DNA of 64,000 bases from Alistipes sp. (GTDB taxonomy: Bacteria > Bacteroidota > Bacteroidia > Bacteroidales > Rikenellaceae). The stretch lies in NCBI GenBank assembly GCA_021202985.1, contig JAJQCA010000049.1:24670-88669 (forward strand), in the 5' to 3' direction. Both the position numbers and the translations under genes were made by a program. Of this stretch, positions 17,092 to 26,165 are shown piece by piece. How positions within the stretch are numbered: position 1 is the first letter of the stretch; each line of letters begins with the position of its first letter. Below the pieces are notes generated by a model, which had not been told where the DNA came from, did not search any database, and saw only the letters and a list, made by a program, of their open reading frames with translations.

Positions 17092-18111
17092 CTATTGCAT
17101 CGCTACCGCCGTAGCGTCGGACGGGAACCTTACCGCATAGATAAGGTGCTCCAGTTGCCGCAGGTAGTTGCGCTTGGGCTTGTCCGGTGAGAAGACGTAA
17201 AAATCGAACGTAACCACCCGGCGGGTATCGGTATCCAGGGTGGAATAACTCACGAACGGGCCTCCCATATAATCGCCCTCCACATCCCAGAACCCGCGCA
17301 TTTCGGCCCAGTAGCGGCCGTTGTCCAGTCGCAGGTGGGTCAGCTCGGGTTTATAGTCTTCGTAGGTGTATGTGGTCATGTGGGACCCGGGGTTCTCGCC
17401 CGGAATGAGAGCCGTGAATTTGTTACGGTAATAAAGCAGCGAGTCCACCGTGAAATTCTCCCGGTCGGTGTACGGATAACTGTAAATGATTACGCCCTGG
17501 CTTGCCGTGGGATACTCGAACGATATCCACATAAAATCGTCCAGCGTATTGCGCACCTTGTAGCCGTAGGGCAGTTCGACCTCCACCCCGAATTTGTCGT
17601 ATATCTCCCTTGGGATATTCTTGTCCCCGTGCTGGCGGTTATAGTTCATGTCCCTGTCCCGCTCGGCGGCTTCGAGGGTGTTGGTGAGGTTCTCGCGGTA
17701 TTCCGAAATGTAGGAGATAACCGACTCGTTGTCCGGACCGGCGAGGTTTATCACTATCTGCGGCTGGGCGTACACGTCGTACTGGGCTACCAGGAACGGC
17801 TCGGTGTACTCGGGGTCCACCGTTACTACCATAATGTTACGGTTTTTCCGGTGGAGGTCCGTAAGGTTAATGATACGGTAAACGTCGAATATAGGTTCGT
17901 ACGAGTTAATATGATCCACCGGTTCCAGCAGAATAGACCTCAGCGTGTCGCCGAGCGCGCCTTCCCACCGGGCGTTGTCGCATACAAGCACTAGTTCGTA
18001 GGCCGAACCTATTGAGCCGGGCTTGTATTTTTTCTCTTTTTCGTTGCAGGACCAGAACGCCGTGCAAAGCAGGCAAACCGTTATGTATACCAATAACTTT
18101 TTCATATCCAT
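17092..18111 (-). CDS. DUF4837 family lipoprotein
   Basis: A 339-residue lipoprotein resembling the Bacteroidetes DUF4837 family, of unknown function. It starts MDMKKLLVYITVCLLCTAFWSC (the second Met, at 18105, is an equally good start), with lipobox WSC followed by NEKEKKYK. The body has the features remembered for this family: GSAYELVLVCDNARWEG near the N-terminus, an IVINLAGPD stretch, a long acidic helix, then LPYGYKVR and FMWISFEYP, ending with a stranded region. An upstream extension to 18228 overlaps the divergent promoter region and was rejected. The first gene on the minus strand here, with its own -7 box back-to-back with the deacetylase promoter. Confidence 0.75.
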   Translation of the reverse strand: MDMKKLLVYITVCLLCTAFWSCNEKEKKYKPGSIGSAYELVLVCDNARWEGALGDTLRSILLEPVDHINSYEPIFDVYRIINLTDLHRKNRNIMVVTVDPEYTEPFLVAQYDVYAQPQIVINLAGPDNESVISYISEYRENLTNTLEAAERDRDMNYNRQHGDKNIPREIYDKFGVEVELPYGYKVRNTLDDFMWISFEYPTASQGVIIYSYPYTDRENFTVDSLLYYRNKFTALIPGENPGSHMTTYTYEDYKPELTHLRLDNGRYWAEMRGFWDVEGDYMGGPFVSYSTLDTDTRRVVTFDFYVFSPDKPKRNYLRQLEHLIYAVRFPSDATAVAMQ

Positions 18112-18136
18112 ATCTTTTGTTCGGTGTGGATGATTA

Positions 18137-18170
18137 CAAAGATATCTCTTTTGACAAATACTTTGGCAAA
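18137..18170 (-). promoter_or_regulatory. Promoter for the DUF4837 gene (TTTG N22 TATCTTTG)
   Basis: Minus strand: TTTG at 18170-18167 and TATCTTTG at 18144-18137, spacing 22 nt. Its -33 box abuts that of the divergent deacetylase promoter within TTTGGCAAA (18162-18170). Confidence 0.55.
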
Positions 18171-18193
18171 AACCGGTAAGGATTTTAACTTTG
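18162..18193 (+). promoter_or_regulatory. Promoter for the deacetylase-ubiX operon (TTTG N20 TAACTTTG)
   Basis: TTTG at 18162-18165 and TAACTTTG at 18186-18193 with the preferred 20-nt spacer. About 78 nt before the deacetylase start. Back-to-back with the divergent promoter. Confidence 0.7.
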
Positions 18194-18271
18194 TGGCTGG
18201 CCGGGCCGTTAACGTGCGGCCGTTCCACCCCGGGAGCGCTTCCCGTACCTTAATCCTTACCGCCGGAAATT

Positions 18272-18880
18272 ATGCTGTTCCGACCGCCTTCCTTCCTCCG
18301 GAAACTCATGCCTTCCCTCGTCTGGGAACTGGAAGGGGACGGTAAGGTGTTCCTTACGTTCGACGACGGTCCCACACCCGGCAATACCGAGTGGATACTG
18401 GAAACCCTCGGCAAATACGGTGCCCGGGCCACCTTCTTCTGCCTCGGCAAAAACGCGGAGCAGCATCCGGAGACCTTCCGAAAGATACTCGACGCGGGCC
18501 ATGCCGTGGGTAATCACACATACAGCCACCAGAAGGGGTGGCAGATGAGCCTCCGGCGTTACGTGGAGGATGTGGATTTCGCCGCACAGTTTATACCCGG
18601 GCAGTTGTTCCGTCCGCCGTACGGGCGAATCAAACCGTCTCAGGCGAGGGTTCTCGGTGAACGGTACGATCTGATAATGTGGAATATACTCAGCAGCGAT
18701 TACAGCCCCTACGTCTCCCGGCGCCAGTGCGTCCGCAACGTCACCAAACACCTTTACCCGGGCGCGATCGTGGTATTCCACGACTCGCCTAAATCGAGCC
18801 GCAACATGCGTTACGCCCTCCCCCGTGTGATAGAGTTCATACAGGAAAAAGGGTGGGAGTGCGCGGCGATAGAACTTTGA
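18272..18880 (+). CDS. Polysaccharide deacetylase (NodB/CE4 family)
   Basis: CE4-type metal-dependent deacetylase of 202 residues acting on N- or O-acetyl groups of glycans, possibly peptidoglycan. The NodB motifs are in order: TFDDGP (motif 1, near residue 29) for base and metal, NHTYSH (motif 2) for the two metal His, RPPYG (motif 3), a WN...SDY stretch (motif 4), and VVFHDS (motif 5). The N-terminus is short and charged (MLFRPPSFLRKLMP) with no clear signal peptide, so it may be cytosolic or cleaved by an unusual route. ubiX follows after 5 nt, giving a two-gene operon without an obvious functional link. Confidence 0.9.
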   Translation: MLFRPPSFLRKLMPSLVWELEGDGKVFLTFDDGPTPGNTEWILETLGKYGARATFFCLGKNAEQHPETFRKILDAGHAVGNHTYSHQKGWQMSLRRYVEDVDFAAQFIPGQLFRPPYGRIKPSQARVLGERYDLIMWNILSSDYSPYVSRRQCVRNVTKHLYPGAIVVFHDSPKSSRNMRYALPRVIEFIQEKGWECAAIEL

Positions 18881-18885
18881 CACCG

Positions 18886-19464
18886 ATGGAAAAACTCAAG
18901 GGCATAATTGCGGTTACGGGGGCGAGCGGTTCGATATACGCCCGTCTTGCCATCCGGGAGCTGCTGAAAAATCCCGACGTGGGAGAGCTGGCCGTGGTTG
19001 TCAGCCCCAACGGAAGGGCGGTGGCCCTGCATGAGGCGGTCGAGCTTCCGGCTGCCGGCAGCCGGTTACGGTATTATGCCCACGACGATCTGTTCGCACC
19101 GCCGGCTTCGGGTTCGGCCCGCTACGATTTTATGGCCGTCGTGCCGTGCAGCATGGGCACTGCCGGACGCATCGCAGCCGGAATTTCCGACAACCTTATC
19201 GGCCGGGCTGCGGACGTTATGCTCAAAGAGCGGAGAAGGCTCTGCCTGGTGGTCCGGGAGACGCCGCTGTCGCTCATTCACCTGCGCAACCTTACGGCCC
19301 TTTCCGAAGCCGGGGCGGTGGTCCTGCCCGCAAGTCCGTCGTTTTATTCCCATCCTGCGGAAGTCGAGGCGCTCTGCCTTACGGTCGTCCACAGGCTGTG
19401 CGACCTGCTGACCGGCAGTTCCACGGGTTACAGGTGGGGTTCACAGGACGGCGACCGGGGCTAA
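18886..19464 (+). CDS. ubiX: UbiX family flavin prenyltransferase
   Basis: Makes prenylated FMN, the cofactor of UbiD-type decarboxylases. The 192-residue protein has the family N-terminus GIIAVTGASGSIYARLAIR, VVPCSMGTAGRIAAGISDNL for FMN and prenyl phosphate binding, and LVVRETPLSLIHLRNL, all characteristic. Start at 18886 (MEKLKG) is 5 nt after the deacetylase stop; the upstream in-frame extension overlaps that gene. No UbiD decarboxylase is in the window, so the receiving enzyme lies elsewhere. A weak GCCGG/CCGGC hairpin sits after the stop. Confidence 0.9.
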   Translation: MEKLKGIIAVTGASGSIYARLAIRELLKNPDVGELAVVVSPNGRAVALHEAVELPAAGSRLRYYAHDDLFAPPASGSARYDFMAVVPCSMGTAGRIAAGISDNLIGRAADVMLKERRRLCLVVRETPLSLIHLRNLTALSEAGAVVLPASPSFYSHPAEVEALCLTVVHRLCDLLTGSSTGYRWGSQDGDRG

Positions 19465-19535
19465 ATACCTTCCTCGCCGGCGTTTAATTCCCGGCAAATG
19501 TACGGCCCGGGTGTGTACGGTAACGGTATTTTTTC

Positions 19536-19543
19536 TAATTTTG
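19536..19543 (+). promoter_or_regulatory. -7 box for efp (TAATTTTG)
   Basis: Exact TAnnTTTG match, 30 nt before the efp start, in the 108-nt spacer after ubiX. Confidence 0.5.
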
Positions 19544-19572
19544 CAACCTGAACTATCAAATAAAACAATACA

Positions 19573-20142
19573 ATGGCAACAACCGCAGATATCAAGAACG
19601 GAATGTGTATAGAGCTTAACGGCAAAACATACAGTATCGTGGAATTCCAGCATGTCAAACCGGGCAAAGGTCCCGCTTTCGTCCGCACCAAACTCAAAAA
19701 CCTGGAGAACGGCCGCGTGGTGGACAATACCTTCTCGGCCGGTGAGAAAATCGAACCGGTGAGGGTCGAGAGGCGGCCCTACCAGTTCCTCTACGACGAC
19801 GATATGGGCAGTAACTTCATGCATACCGAAACGTTCGAACAGATATCCATAAACAAGGACCTTATTAACAACGCCGATTTGATGCAGGAGGGCCAGATTG
19901 TGGAGGTTATGTTCCACACCGAGAAGGAGACCGTACTCTCGGCCGAACTACCCCCAATCGTGGAGATGGAGATAACGTACACCGAGCCGGGTGTGAAGGG
20001 CGACACCGCGTCGACCAATTCGTTGAAGCCCGCCACGGTAAATACCGGTGCTACGATACGTGTACCGCTATTCATAAATACCGGCGAGAAAATCCGGGTG
20101 GACACGCGTACGCGCGAATATTACGAGAGGATTAAGCAATAG
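19573..20142 (+). CDS. efp: Translation elongation factor P
   Basis: Relieves ribosome stalling at proline runs. The 189-residue protein has the three-domain EF-P layout: an N-terminal KOW-like domain with the tip loop [10 protein letters not shown] (Lys32 as the usual modification site), a middle OB domain ([17 protein letters not shown]), and a C-terminal OB domain with [18 protein letters not shown] and the ending [13 protein letters not shown]. It keeps Lys at the tip. The gene is flanked by a -7 box and a rho-independent terminator, so it is a single-gene unit. Confidence 0.97.
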   Translation: MATTADIKNGMCIELNGKTYSIVEFQHVKPGKGPAFVRTKLKNLENGRVVDNTFSAGEKIEPVRVERRPYQFLYDDDMGSNFMHTETFEQISINKDLINNADLMQEGQIVEVMFHTEKETVLSAELPPIVEMEITYTEPGVKGDTASTNSLKPATVNTGATIRVPLFINTGEKIRVDTRTREYYERIKQ

Positions 20143-20186
20143 CGCCGCAAGGCAGCTTGCCCGGAAGGTAAGCCCGCAACAGAGAG

Positions 20187-20215
20187 GGGAAGGCCTGCCG
20201 CGGTCTTCCCTTTTT
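20187..20215 (+). terminator. Rho-independent terminator of efp
   Basis: GGGAAGGCC (20187-20195) pairs with GGTCTTCCC (20202-20210) with one G-T pair and a 6-nt loop, followed by five T residues. Confidence 0.85.
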
Positions 20216-20256
20216 ATAATTCGTATCCCCAAATAAAATTTTAAACCCGTATAAGT

Positions 20257-21099
20257 ATGAAGAAATTATTTACCCTTAGCGTCATGGCCTGCGCATTGGC
20301 CCTCGTTTCCTGCGGAGGAGAGCAGGAAGAACACAAAATCCGGTTCGGTTCGGAATGGCACGAGCTGAAAGGAAGTCCGCGCACCATTCTCGAGACCGCG
20401 CTCGATCTGGAGGGTATCCCGGCAGGACAGGCCGGGGACACAATCTACGTCATGGCCACATACTACCTCCCGAACGGTAAAATCGTTACACGCGAATATT
20501 TCGACTACATCGATGAAGACGAAGACTATACCATTGTATACGAGTACGACGATAACGACCGGATGGTGCGCTCGGTATATACCGACCACCACGACCAGGA
20601 CGGCTCGTTCTGGAGCACCTACACCTGGAAGGGCGGGATGATAACCCGGGTGGAGAACCTCGACGAGGACGGCATGTTCAGTTACTACAAGTATACGTAT
20701 AAAGGCAATAAGGAAGTCTCCTCCGGTTATTACAGCGGGGTCGGGGTGAAGCACCAGCAGGTGGATACCGAATGGGACGGGGACCGCGTTGTAAAACAGA
20801 CCCAGAAGAGCGACGGCTCGGAGATTGTCCGCACCATAGCATACCCGGCCGACCGTACCGAGTTCATTACCGTTAACGGGTTCGGTCCGGAAGACGAAGG
20901 CCTGTCGCTGGAAATAACAGTGACCTACGACGAGGACGGTAAATTCACCTCATATACCCGCAGTAGCGAAGACGGCGAGCTGGTTCTCAACTATTCATAC
21001 GAATACGACGAAACGGGCAACTGGACCAGAAGAACAGTCACTTACGGCGACGACGACGAACTTTACCGGGTGGATACACGGGTAATAACCTATTATTAA
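20257..21099 (+). CDS. Lipoprotein with YD/RHS-like repeats (280 aa)
   Basis: Starts MKKLFTLSVMACALALVSC with lipobox LVSC followed by GGEQEEHK, again acidic after the Cys. From about residue 70 to the end it is made of short beta repeats of the type YEYDDNDRMV, YTWKGGMITRV, YKYTYKG, VTYDEDGKFTSYT and YEYDETGNWTRR, typical of YD/RHS-like cell-surface repeats in Bacteroidetes. The mature protein is very acidic. It has no enzyme motif. A GNRA-loop hairpin follows, convergent with the pectate-lyase-like gene. Function unknown. Confidence 0.8.
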   Translation: MKKLFTLSVMACALALVSCGGEQEEHKIRFGSEWHELKGSPRTILETALDLEGIPAGQAGDTIYVMATYYLPNGKIVTREYFDYIDEDEDYTIVYEYDDNDRMVRSVYTDHHDQDGSFWSTYTWKGGMITRVENLDEDGMFSYYKYTYKGNKEVSSGYYSGVGVKHQQVDTEWDGDRVVKQTQKSDGSEIVRTIAYPADRTEFITVNGFGPEDEGLSLEITVTYDEDGKFTSYTRSSEDGELVLNYSYEYDETGNWTRRTVTYGDDDELYRVDTRVITYY

Positions 21100-21148
21100 A
21101 CAACCTCCGTGGGGATTAACTTGAATCCCCGTGTAAGTTACTTAACAA

Positions 21149-21184
21149 AAAACAACCCTGCCGGGAAACCGGCAGGGTTGTTTT
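21149..21184. terminator. Bidirectional terminator, 16-bp stem with GAAA loop
   Basis: Bases 21149-21164 pair perfectly with 21169-21184 around a GAAA tetraloop, with A and T runs at the ends. It separates two convergent lipoprotein genes. Confidence 0.9.
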
Positions 21185-21195
21185 ATAAGGTCGGT

Positions 21196-23016
21196 TTACT
21201 GGAAGCAACCCAGGGTTGTTCCCGTATAGTCGAAGCCCAGCACTTCCCCGGCGCCGATAAGCTGGCTGCCGGGAGCCGGGCGCAGGAAATCGATGTCGGG
21301 AAGGCTTCCGTCAGCCTTTCGGGGAGCCATAAGCTCGCCCGGGTCGAGGCTTACGAAATCGGCGTCGGTAAGGTCCATCTCAACCGGATAGAACGAATTT
21401 ATCCCCACTTCGCACTCGTCGAAATCTATGTTGATAAGGTGCTGGCCGGTGCGCCGCGGTTCGTAGGAAACATTGTTTTTTATAATGTGTCCATAGCCTT
21501 CCGGCCTGTCGTACACGTTTTCAGGGGCGTCCCGGTTGAGCATATTGAAATTGCTCGGGTTCGCCATTGCGGTATTGTTATACCACTCGATACCGCCGAG
21601 GTGGTGGTTGGAGTAGAAACCCTGGTTGAGGTTATAATATGCCAGGCACCCCCTTACGGTATGCATCGGAACTACGTCTATGGTCACAACTCCGCTCAGG
21701 CCGTAACCCCCGGCTTTGAACCCGGAACCGTCGCCGGCGTTGTCCATCGTACCGGGCTGGTAGCCGTTATAGAAGGACCAGCAGTTTTCAAATATCACGG
21801 GAGCGAAACAGTTTATCAGGTCGAAACCGTCGTCGCTGTTCCACCATGCACGGCAGCCGCGGAAGACGTTCCCCACGTGGTTGGCATTGGGTACATGGGC
21901 GCCGAAACCGTCCACGTTGCCGCCGTAGGCACCTTCCGAGAAGTTGTCGTAATTGTTATAGGCGTCGCAGTTGAGGATAAGGTTGTTCATTCCCCTGGTA
22001 AGGTAGAAACCGATAGCCATTCCGTCGTGCATCGCGAGATTCTCGTAGATATTGTAGTTGCCGCCGTCGTTGCGGAAGCATTCCGACTGGGTATGGCCGG
22101 TAACTACCACCTGAGTTCCCACGATTTCGAAATTCTTGAAATGGTAATAGCTCCGGTCCACATAAAATGCTATGACCCTCTTCACCGGTTCCGGCCTCAC
22201 CCGTGACATGTCGATTACGGGCCGCTCACCTTCGTAACCCCAGATATTGATCGGGGCTTCCGCCGTTCCGGATACTTTGCCACCGGCGGTGGATATGTCG
22301 AAAACGTATACCCAGGTATTATCCTCGCGGGTGATATCGTCGTTGGTCATGTAATAGGTTCCTTCACGGATATAGATGGTCTGGCCCGGCTGGACCACGG
22401 AAAGGGCATGGTTAAGCGATGCGAAAGGGGCATCGATGGTGCCGGGATTGGTGTCGTCCCCGCCCACGGCTACGAAATAGCTGTTGGTTTCGTCGCCCGG
22501 AACCCAGTTTGCATAGAGGGTCATATCGGCCGTAACCACATCGTTTTCGAAATCCCACTCATATTCGTATTCGGCTTCGGTAAACCACCCGGCCAGCGAG
22601 TAACCGGCCAATTCCGGATCGTCGGGCCGCGGTACGGTTTCCCCCTCCGCAACGAGTTTGTCTTCCACCTGGCTGCCGCTTCCGGTATGGAACGAAACGG
22701 TGTAATAGGTGACCGAGTTGTCCAGCCAGTATGCGTACAAGGTCAAATCGGATGTTACCACGTCGCTTTCGAAATCCCATTCGTTTGCAAAGGTCGATTC
22801 CCGGAACCAACCTGCGAACGTGTAGCCCTCCCTGGTCGGATCGGTCGGCTTTGAAATCCTGCCTCCCTGCGCCACGATCTGGGAGGTAACTTCGCTGCCG
22901 CCCTGCGAATCGAAGGTAACCGTGCAGGTCCGTACCTCGTCTTCGGAATCGTTACACCCGCCTGCCAGCAGACCCATTGTAAGGGCTACCGACAAATAAA
23001 ATAGAAATCTTTTCAT
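21196..23016 (-). CDS. Lipoprotein: two InlB-type repeats plus PL9-like pectate lyase domain
   Basis: A 606-residue surface lipoprotein (MKRFLFYLSVALTMGLLAGGC, then NDSEDE). Residues about 30-100 and 105-170 are two copies of a Flg_new/InlB B-repeat, each ending in a GY-F/SL-AGWF motif and a L(T)LYA-W strand. From about 178 a right-handed beta-helix begins with YFVAVGGDDTNPGTIDAPFA, as in family PL9 polysaccharide lyases. The stretch GDGSGFKAGGYG with Lys434 matches the position of the catalytic base in PL9 enzymes. Such enzymes cut polygalacturonate by beta-elimination. The repeats may act as spacer or adhesion modules. No SusC/D genes are adjacent. The lyase assignment is from motif memory; substrate is inferred. 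Confidence 0.75.
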   Translation of the reverse strand: MKRFLFYLSVALTMGLLAGGCNDSEDEVRTCTVTFDSQGGSEVTSQIVAQGGRISKPTDPTREGYTFAGWFRESTFANEWDFESDVVTSDLTLYAYWLDNSVTYYTVSFHTGSGSQVEDKLVAEGETVPRPDDPELAGYSLAGWFTEAEYEYEWDFENDVVTADMTLYANWVPGDETNSYFVAVGGDDTNPGTIDAPFASLNHALSVVQPGQTIYIREGTYYMTNDDITREDNTWVYVFDISTAGGKVSGTAEAPINIWGYEGERPVIDMSRVRPEPVKRVIAFYVDRSYYHFKNFEIVGTQVVVTGHTQSECFRNDGGNYNIYENLAMHDGMAIGFYLTRGMNNLILNCDAYNNYDNFSEGAYGGNVDGFGAHVPNANHVGNVFRGCRAWWNSDDGFDLINCFAPVIFENCWSFYNGYQPGTMDNAGDGSGFKAGGYGLSGVVTIDVVPMHTVRGCLAYYNLNQGFYSNHHLGGIEWYNNTAMANPSNFNMLNRDAPENVYDRPEGYGHIIKNNVSYEPRRTGQHLINIDFDECEVGINSFYPVEMDLTDADFVSLDPGELMAPRKADGSLPDIDFLRPAPGSQLIGAGEVLGFDYTGTTLGCFQ

Positions 23017-23360
23017 TTGGATAGTTTTTAGTTAGGTTAATTCTCTTATTATTTGGTAATAAGATTCTATTGTATAATCCTAATTAATAAAATATTGTGT
23101 GCTACGGGCGAATTGTTATACTTGTTTCGGGTTGTAATGTAATGTAGGTCAGATATTAAGGTGTTACTAAATTAGTTGGAACTCGTCTCCCCGGCCTGTC
23201 TTTCCGTTCAAATACCTGCAATAAATAATACACAAACTCAATACTTACTAAAGTGTCAGCGAGCCGGATAGTCTCCAATTTCCCCGTGAAGCTATTCAAT
23301 AAAAGAGCGAGACGGCCCTCTTTAACGGGAGCCGTCTCGCTCTTTCGTAAATCAAGTACT
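23017..23360. other. 344-bp intergenic region upstream of the pectate-lyase-like gene
   Basis: Left part (23017-23250) is AT-rich and should hold the promoter of the minus-strand lyase gene, but no exact TAnnTTTG box was found there. The right part carries the frd operon terminator hairpin. No gene was seen. Confidence 0.5.
23302..23345 (-). terminator. Terminator of the frdCAB operon, 15-bp stem
   Basis: Bases 23302-23316 pair with 23331-23345 around a 14-nt loop, 15 nt after the frdB stop, with T-rich sequence on the downstream side of the minus strand. Confidence 0.85.
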
Positions 23361-24104
23361 TTAGTCCTGGAACTTCGCCGACAGGAACTCCCGGTTGAGG
23401 CGGGCGATATGGGTCAGCGAAATCAGTTTCGGGCACTCGGCCTCGCAGGCACCAATGTTGGTACAGTTGCCGAAGCCCAGCTCGTCCATCTTGGCGACCA
23501 TCGCCTTGGCCCTGAGCGAACCCTCGACGCGGCCCTGCGGAAGTTTCGCAAGCGACGAAACCCTCGCCGCCACGAACAGCATGGCCGAACCGTTCTTGCA
23601 CGTCGCCGCGCAGGCTCCGCAGCCTATACAGGCCGCCGCATCCATACTCTCGTCGGCGTCGGGCTTCGGAATGGGTATGGCGTTGCCGTCGGGCACCCCG
23701 CCGGTGTTCACCGAGACGAAACCGCCGGCCTGCAATATCTTATCGTAGGCGCTGCGGTCCACGGCGAGGTCCTTGATCACCGGGAACGCGGCGCTGCGCC
23801 ACGGCTCGATGGTGATGGTATCCCCGTCCTTGAATTTGCGCATGTGGAGCTGGCAGGTGGTGATCTCGCTGTCCGGCCCGTGTGCACGGCCGTTTATATG
23901 TAGCGAACACATACCGCAGATACCCTCGCGGCAGTCATGGTCGAACACTATCGGCTCCTTACCCTCGTGGATAAGGTTATTGTTCAGTATGTCGAGCATT
24001 TCGAGGAACGAACTGTCGGGCGATACATCCTTTACGGTGTAGGTCTCGAACGCTCCGCTTGCCTTGGCGTTTTTCTGACGCCATATCTTTAATGTCAGAT
24101 TCAT
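23361..24104 (-). CDS. frdB: Fumarate reductase / succinate dehydrogenase iron-sulfur subunit
   Basis: The 247-residue iron-sulfur subunit relays electrons between the membrane cytochrome and the FAD subunit. The [2Fe-2S] ferredoxin half has [16 protein letters not shown] and a later TCQLHM Cys; the C-terminal half carries [14 protein letters not shown] for the [4Fe-4S] cluster and ICxxC-like groups [15 protein letters not shown] for the [3Fe-4S] cluster. Third gene of the frdCAB operon, 77 nt after frdA with a hairpin in that spacer, and followed by the operon terminator. In anaerobic Bacteroidales this complex works mainly as menaquinol:fumarate reductase; direction of reaction is inferred from the lineage. 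Confidence 0.93.
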   Translation of the reverse strand: MNLTLKIWRQKNAKASGAFETYTVKDVSPDSSFLEMLDILNNNLIHEGKEPIVFDHDCREGICGMCSLHINGRAHGPDSEITTCQLHMRKFKDGDTITIEPWRSAAFPVIKDLAVDRSAYDKILQAGGFVSVNTGGVPDGNAIPIPKPDADESMDAAACIGCGACAATCKNGSAMLFVAARVSSLAKLPQGRVEGSLRAKAMVAKMDELGFGNCTNIGACEAECPKLISLTHIARLNREFLSAKFQD

Positions 24105-24141
24105 TTTTCTAATCGTTAAAATATTTTAGACACTTGCCTCC

Positions 24142-24163
24142 GGACGGGCTTTGCGGCCCATCC
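24142..24163 (-). other. Intercistronic hairpin between frdA and frdB
   Basis: GGACGGGC (24142-24149) pairs with GCCCATCC (24156-24163) with one wobble pair in RNA and a 6-nt loop. It sits inside the operon and may affect the relative stability or expression of the two messages. Confidence 0.5.
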
Positions 24164-24181
24164 GTGGCACGTTCGAACCGT

Positions 24182-26125
24182 TTAGTCCTTATAGTTCCTT
24201 TGGGCTACCTTGATGGCTTCAAATCCGAGCTGCTCCTTGTGAAGCACCGGTTCGGCGTTGTCGCCTTTATATTCCCATACGGCTACGTACGAGTAATTCT
24301 CGTCGTCACGCAGGGCCTCGCCCTCGGGGGTCTGGTACTCGACGCGGAAGTGGCCGCCGCACGATTCGTTGCGGTTCAGGGCATCCTTGGCCATCAGTTC
24401 GCCCAGTTCAAGGAAGTCGGCAAGTCGGAGGGCTTTTTCGAGCTCCTGGTTGAATTCGTCGTTCGTCCCAGCCACGCGTACATCCTTCCAAAACTCTTCG
24501 CGAAGAGCCTTTATTTCGACCATAGCCTTCTCGAGCGACTCTTTAGAGCGGGCCATACCCACATTGTCCCACATGATGTTACCCAGTTTCTTGTGGATAT
24601 CGTCGACCGACTGTGATCCGTTGATGGAAAGCAGTTTCTCGATTTTGGCCTTGATAGCCTTTTCCGCCTCGTCGAACGCCGGAGCGTGTATGTCTACTTT
24701 GGGCGACTGAATCTCTTTAGATAGATAGTCCCCTATGGTGTAGGGAAGCACGAAATAACCGTCGGCAAGACCCTGCATCAGGGCCGAAGCGCCGAGGCGG
24801 TTCGCCCCGTGGTCGGAGAAGTTAGCCTCGCCTATCGAGTAGAGGCCCGGTATGGTGGTCATAAGGTTGTAGTCCACCCATGTTCCGCCCATCGTGTAGT
24901 GCACGGCCGGGTAAATCATCATAGGCTCGTGGTACGGGTTAACGTCGGTAATTTTCTCATACATTTGGAAAAGGTTACCGTAACGGGCCCGGATAACGTC
25001 CTCGCCGAGACGTTCGATAGCAGTCTTGAAATCGAGGAACACGGCAAGGCCGGTTTCGTTCACACCGAATCCGGCGTCGCAGCGCTCTTTGGCCGCGCGC
25101 GATGCCACGTCGCGGGGAACCAGGTTCCCGAAAGCCGGGTAGCGGCGCTCGAGGTAGTAATCCCTGTCCTCTTCGGCTATATCCGACGGCTTCTTGGTTT
25201 TCGAACGGATGGCTTCCACGTCCTCCTTTTTCTTAGGCACCCATATACGGCCGTCGTTGCGAAGCGACTCCGACATTAGGGTCAGCTTGCTCTGCTGCGT
25301 GCCGTGCACCGGGATACAGGTCGGGTGTATCTGGGTGAAACAGGGGTTGGCGAAGAACGCGCCCTTCTTGTATGCCTGCCATGCCACCGACCCGTTGGAG
25401 TTCATGGCGTTGGTCGAGAGGAAGAACACATTGCCGTAACCGCCGGTGGCCATAACCACCGCATGGGCGCCGAATCGCTCTATCTCGCCGGTAACCAGGT
25501 TGCGGGCGATAATGCCCCGTGCCTGCCCGTCGATAAGCACGATGTCGAGTATTTCGTGGCGCGGGAAGCTCTTCACGCTTCCTTTGGCTATCTGGCGGTT
25601 GAGGGCTGCGTAGGCTCCGAGGAGGAGCTGCTGGCCCGTCTGGCCGCGGGCGTAGAACGTACGCGACACCTGCGCACCCCCGAACGAGCGGTTGTCCAAG
25701 AGGCCGCCATAATCCCTTGCGAAAGGCACGCCCTGCGCCACGCACTGGTCGATGATGTTGTTCGACACCTCGGCAAGACGGTAAACGTTCGCCTCGCGGG
25801 CGCGGTAGTCTCCCCCCTTGATTGTGTCGTAGAAGAGGCGGAATACAGAGTCGTTGTCGTTCTGGTAGTTTTTCGCGGCGTTGATACCCCCCTGCGCTGC
25901 TATGGAGTGCGCGCGGCGCGGGGAGTCGGAAATGCAGAATATCTTTACGTTATAACCCAGTTCGCCGAGCGACGCGGCTGCCGAAGCGCCGCCGAGGCCG
26001 GTTCCGATAACGATTATATCGAGTTTACGTTTGTTGGCAGGGCTGACGACCTTTATTTCAGCCTTATGTTTGCTCCACTTGTCGGCCACGGGACCGGCAG
26101 GGATCTTCGATTCTATTGTTGCCAT
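24182..26125 (-). CDS. frdA: Fumarate reductase / succinate dehydrogenase flavoprotein subunit
   Basis: FAD-bound catalytic subunit interconverting fumarate and succinate. About 647 residues from MATIESKIP at 26125, which matches the usual N-terminus in Bacteroidetes; a start at 26146 would add seven residues. Visible motifs are [20 protein letters not shown] for the FAD dinucleotide fold, [20 protein letters not shown] for covalent FAD attachment through His, and [20 protein letters not shown] and [15 protein letters not shown] around the active site. The acidic helical C-terminal part is complete. Second gene of the operon, 40 nt after frdC. Together with the cytochrome it forms the membrane complex ending anaerobic respiration in succinate. 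Confidence 0.95.
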   Translation of the reverse strand: MATIESKIPAGPVADKWSKHKAEIKVVSPANKRKLDIIVIGTGLGGASAAASLGELGYNVKIFCISDSPRRAHSIAAQGGINAAKNYQNDNDSVFRLFYDTIKGGDYRAREANVYRLAEVSNNIIDQCVAQGVPFARDYGGLLDNRSFGGAQVSRTFYARGQTGQQLLLGAYAALNRQIAKGSVKSFPRHEILDIVLIDGQARGIIARNLVTGEIERFGAHAVVMATGGYGNVFFLSTNAMNSNGSVAWQAYKKGAFFANPCFTQIHPTCIPVHGTQQSKLTLMSESLRNDGRIWVPKKKEDVEAIRSKTKKPSDIAEEDRDYYLERRYPAFGNLVPRDVASRAAKERCDAGFGVNETGLAVFLDFKTAIERLGEDVIRARYGNLFQMYEKITDVNPYHEPMMIYPAVHYTMGGTWVDYNLMTTIPGLYSIGEANFSDHGANRLGASALMQGLADGYFVLPYTIGDYLSKEIQSPKVDIHAPAFDEAEKAIKAKIEKLLSINGSQSVDDIHKKLGNIMWDNVGMARSKESLEKAMVEIKALREEFWKDVRVAGTNDEFNQELEKALRLADFLELGELMAKDALNRNESCGGHFRVEYQTPEGEALRDDENYSYVAVWEYKGDNAEPVLHKEQLGFEAIKVAQRNYKD

Positions 26126-26165
26126 ATCTGATTGTTTGTTATCCAATGATTTATAGTCGGCCTGC

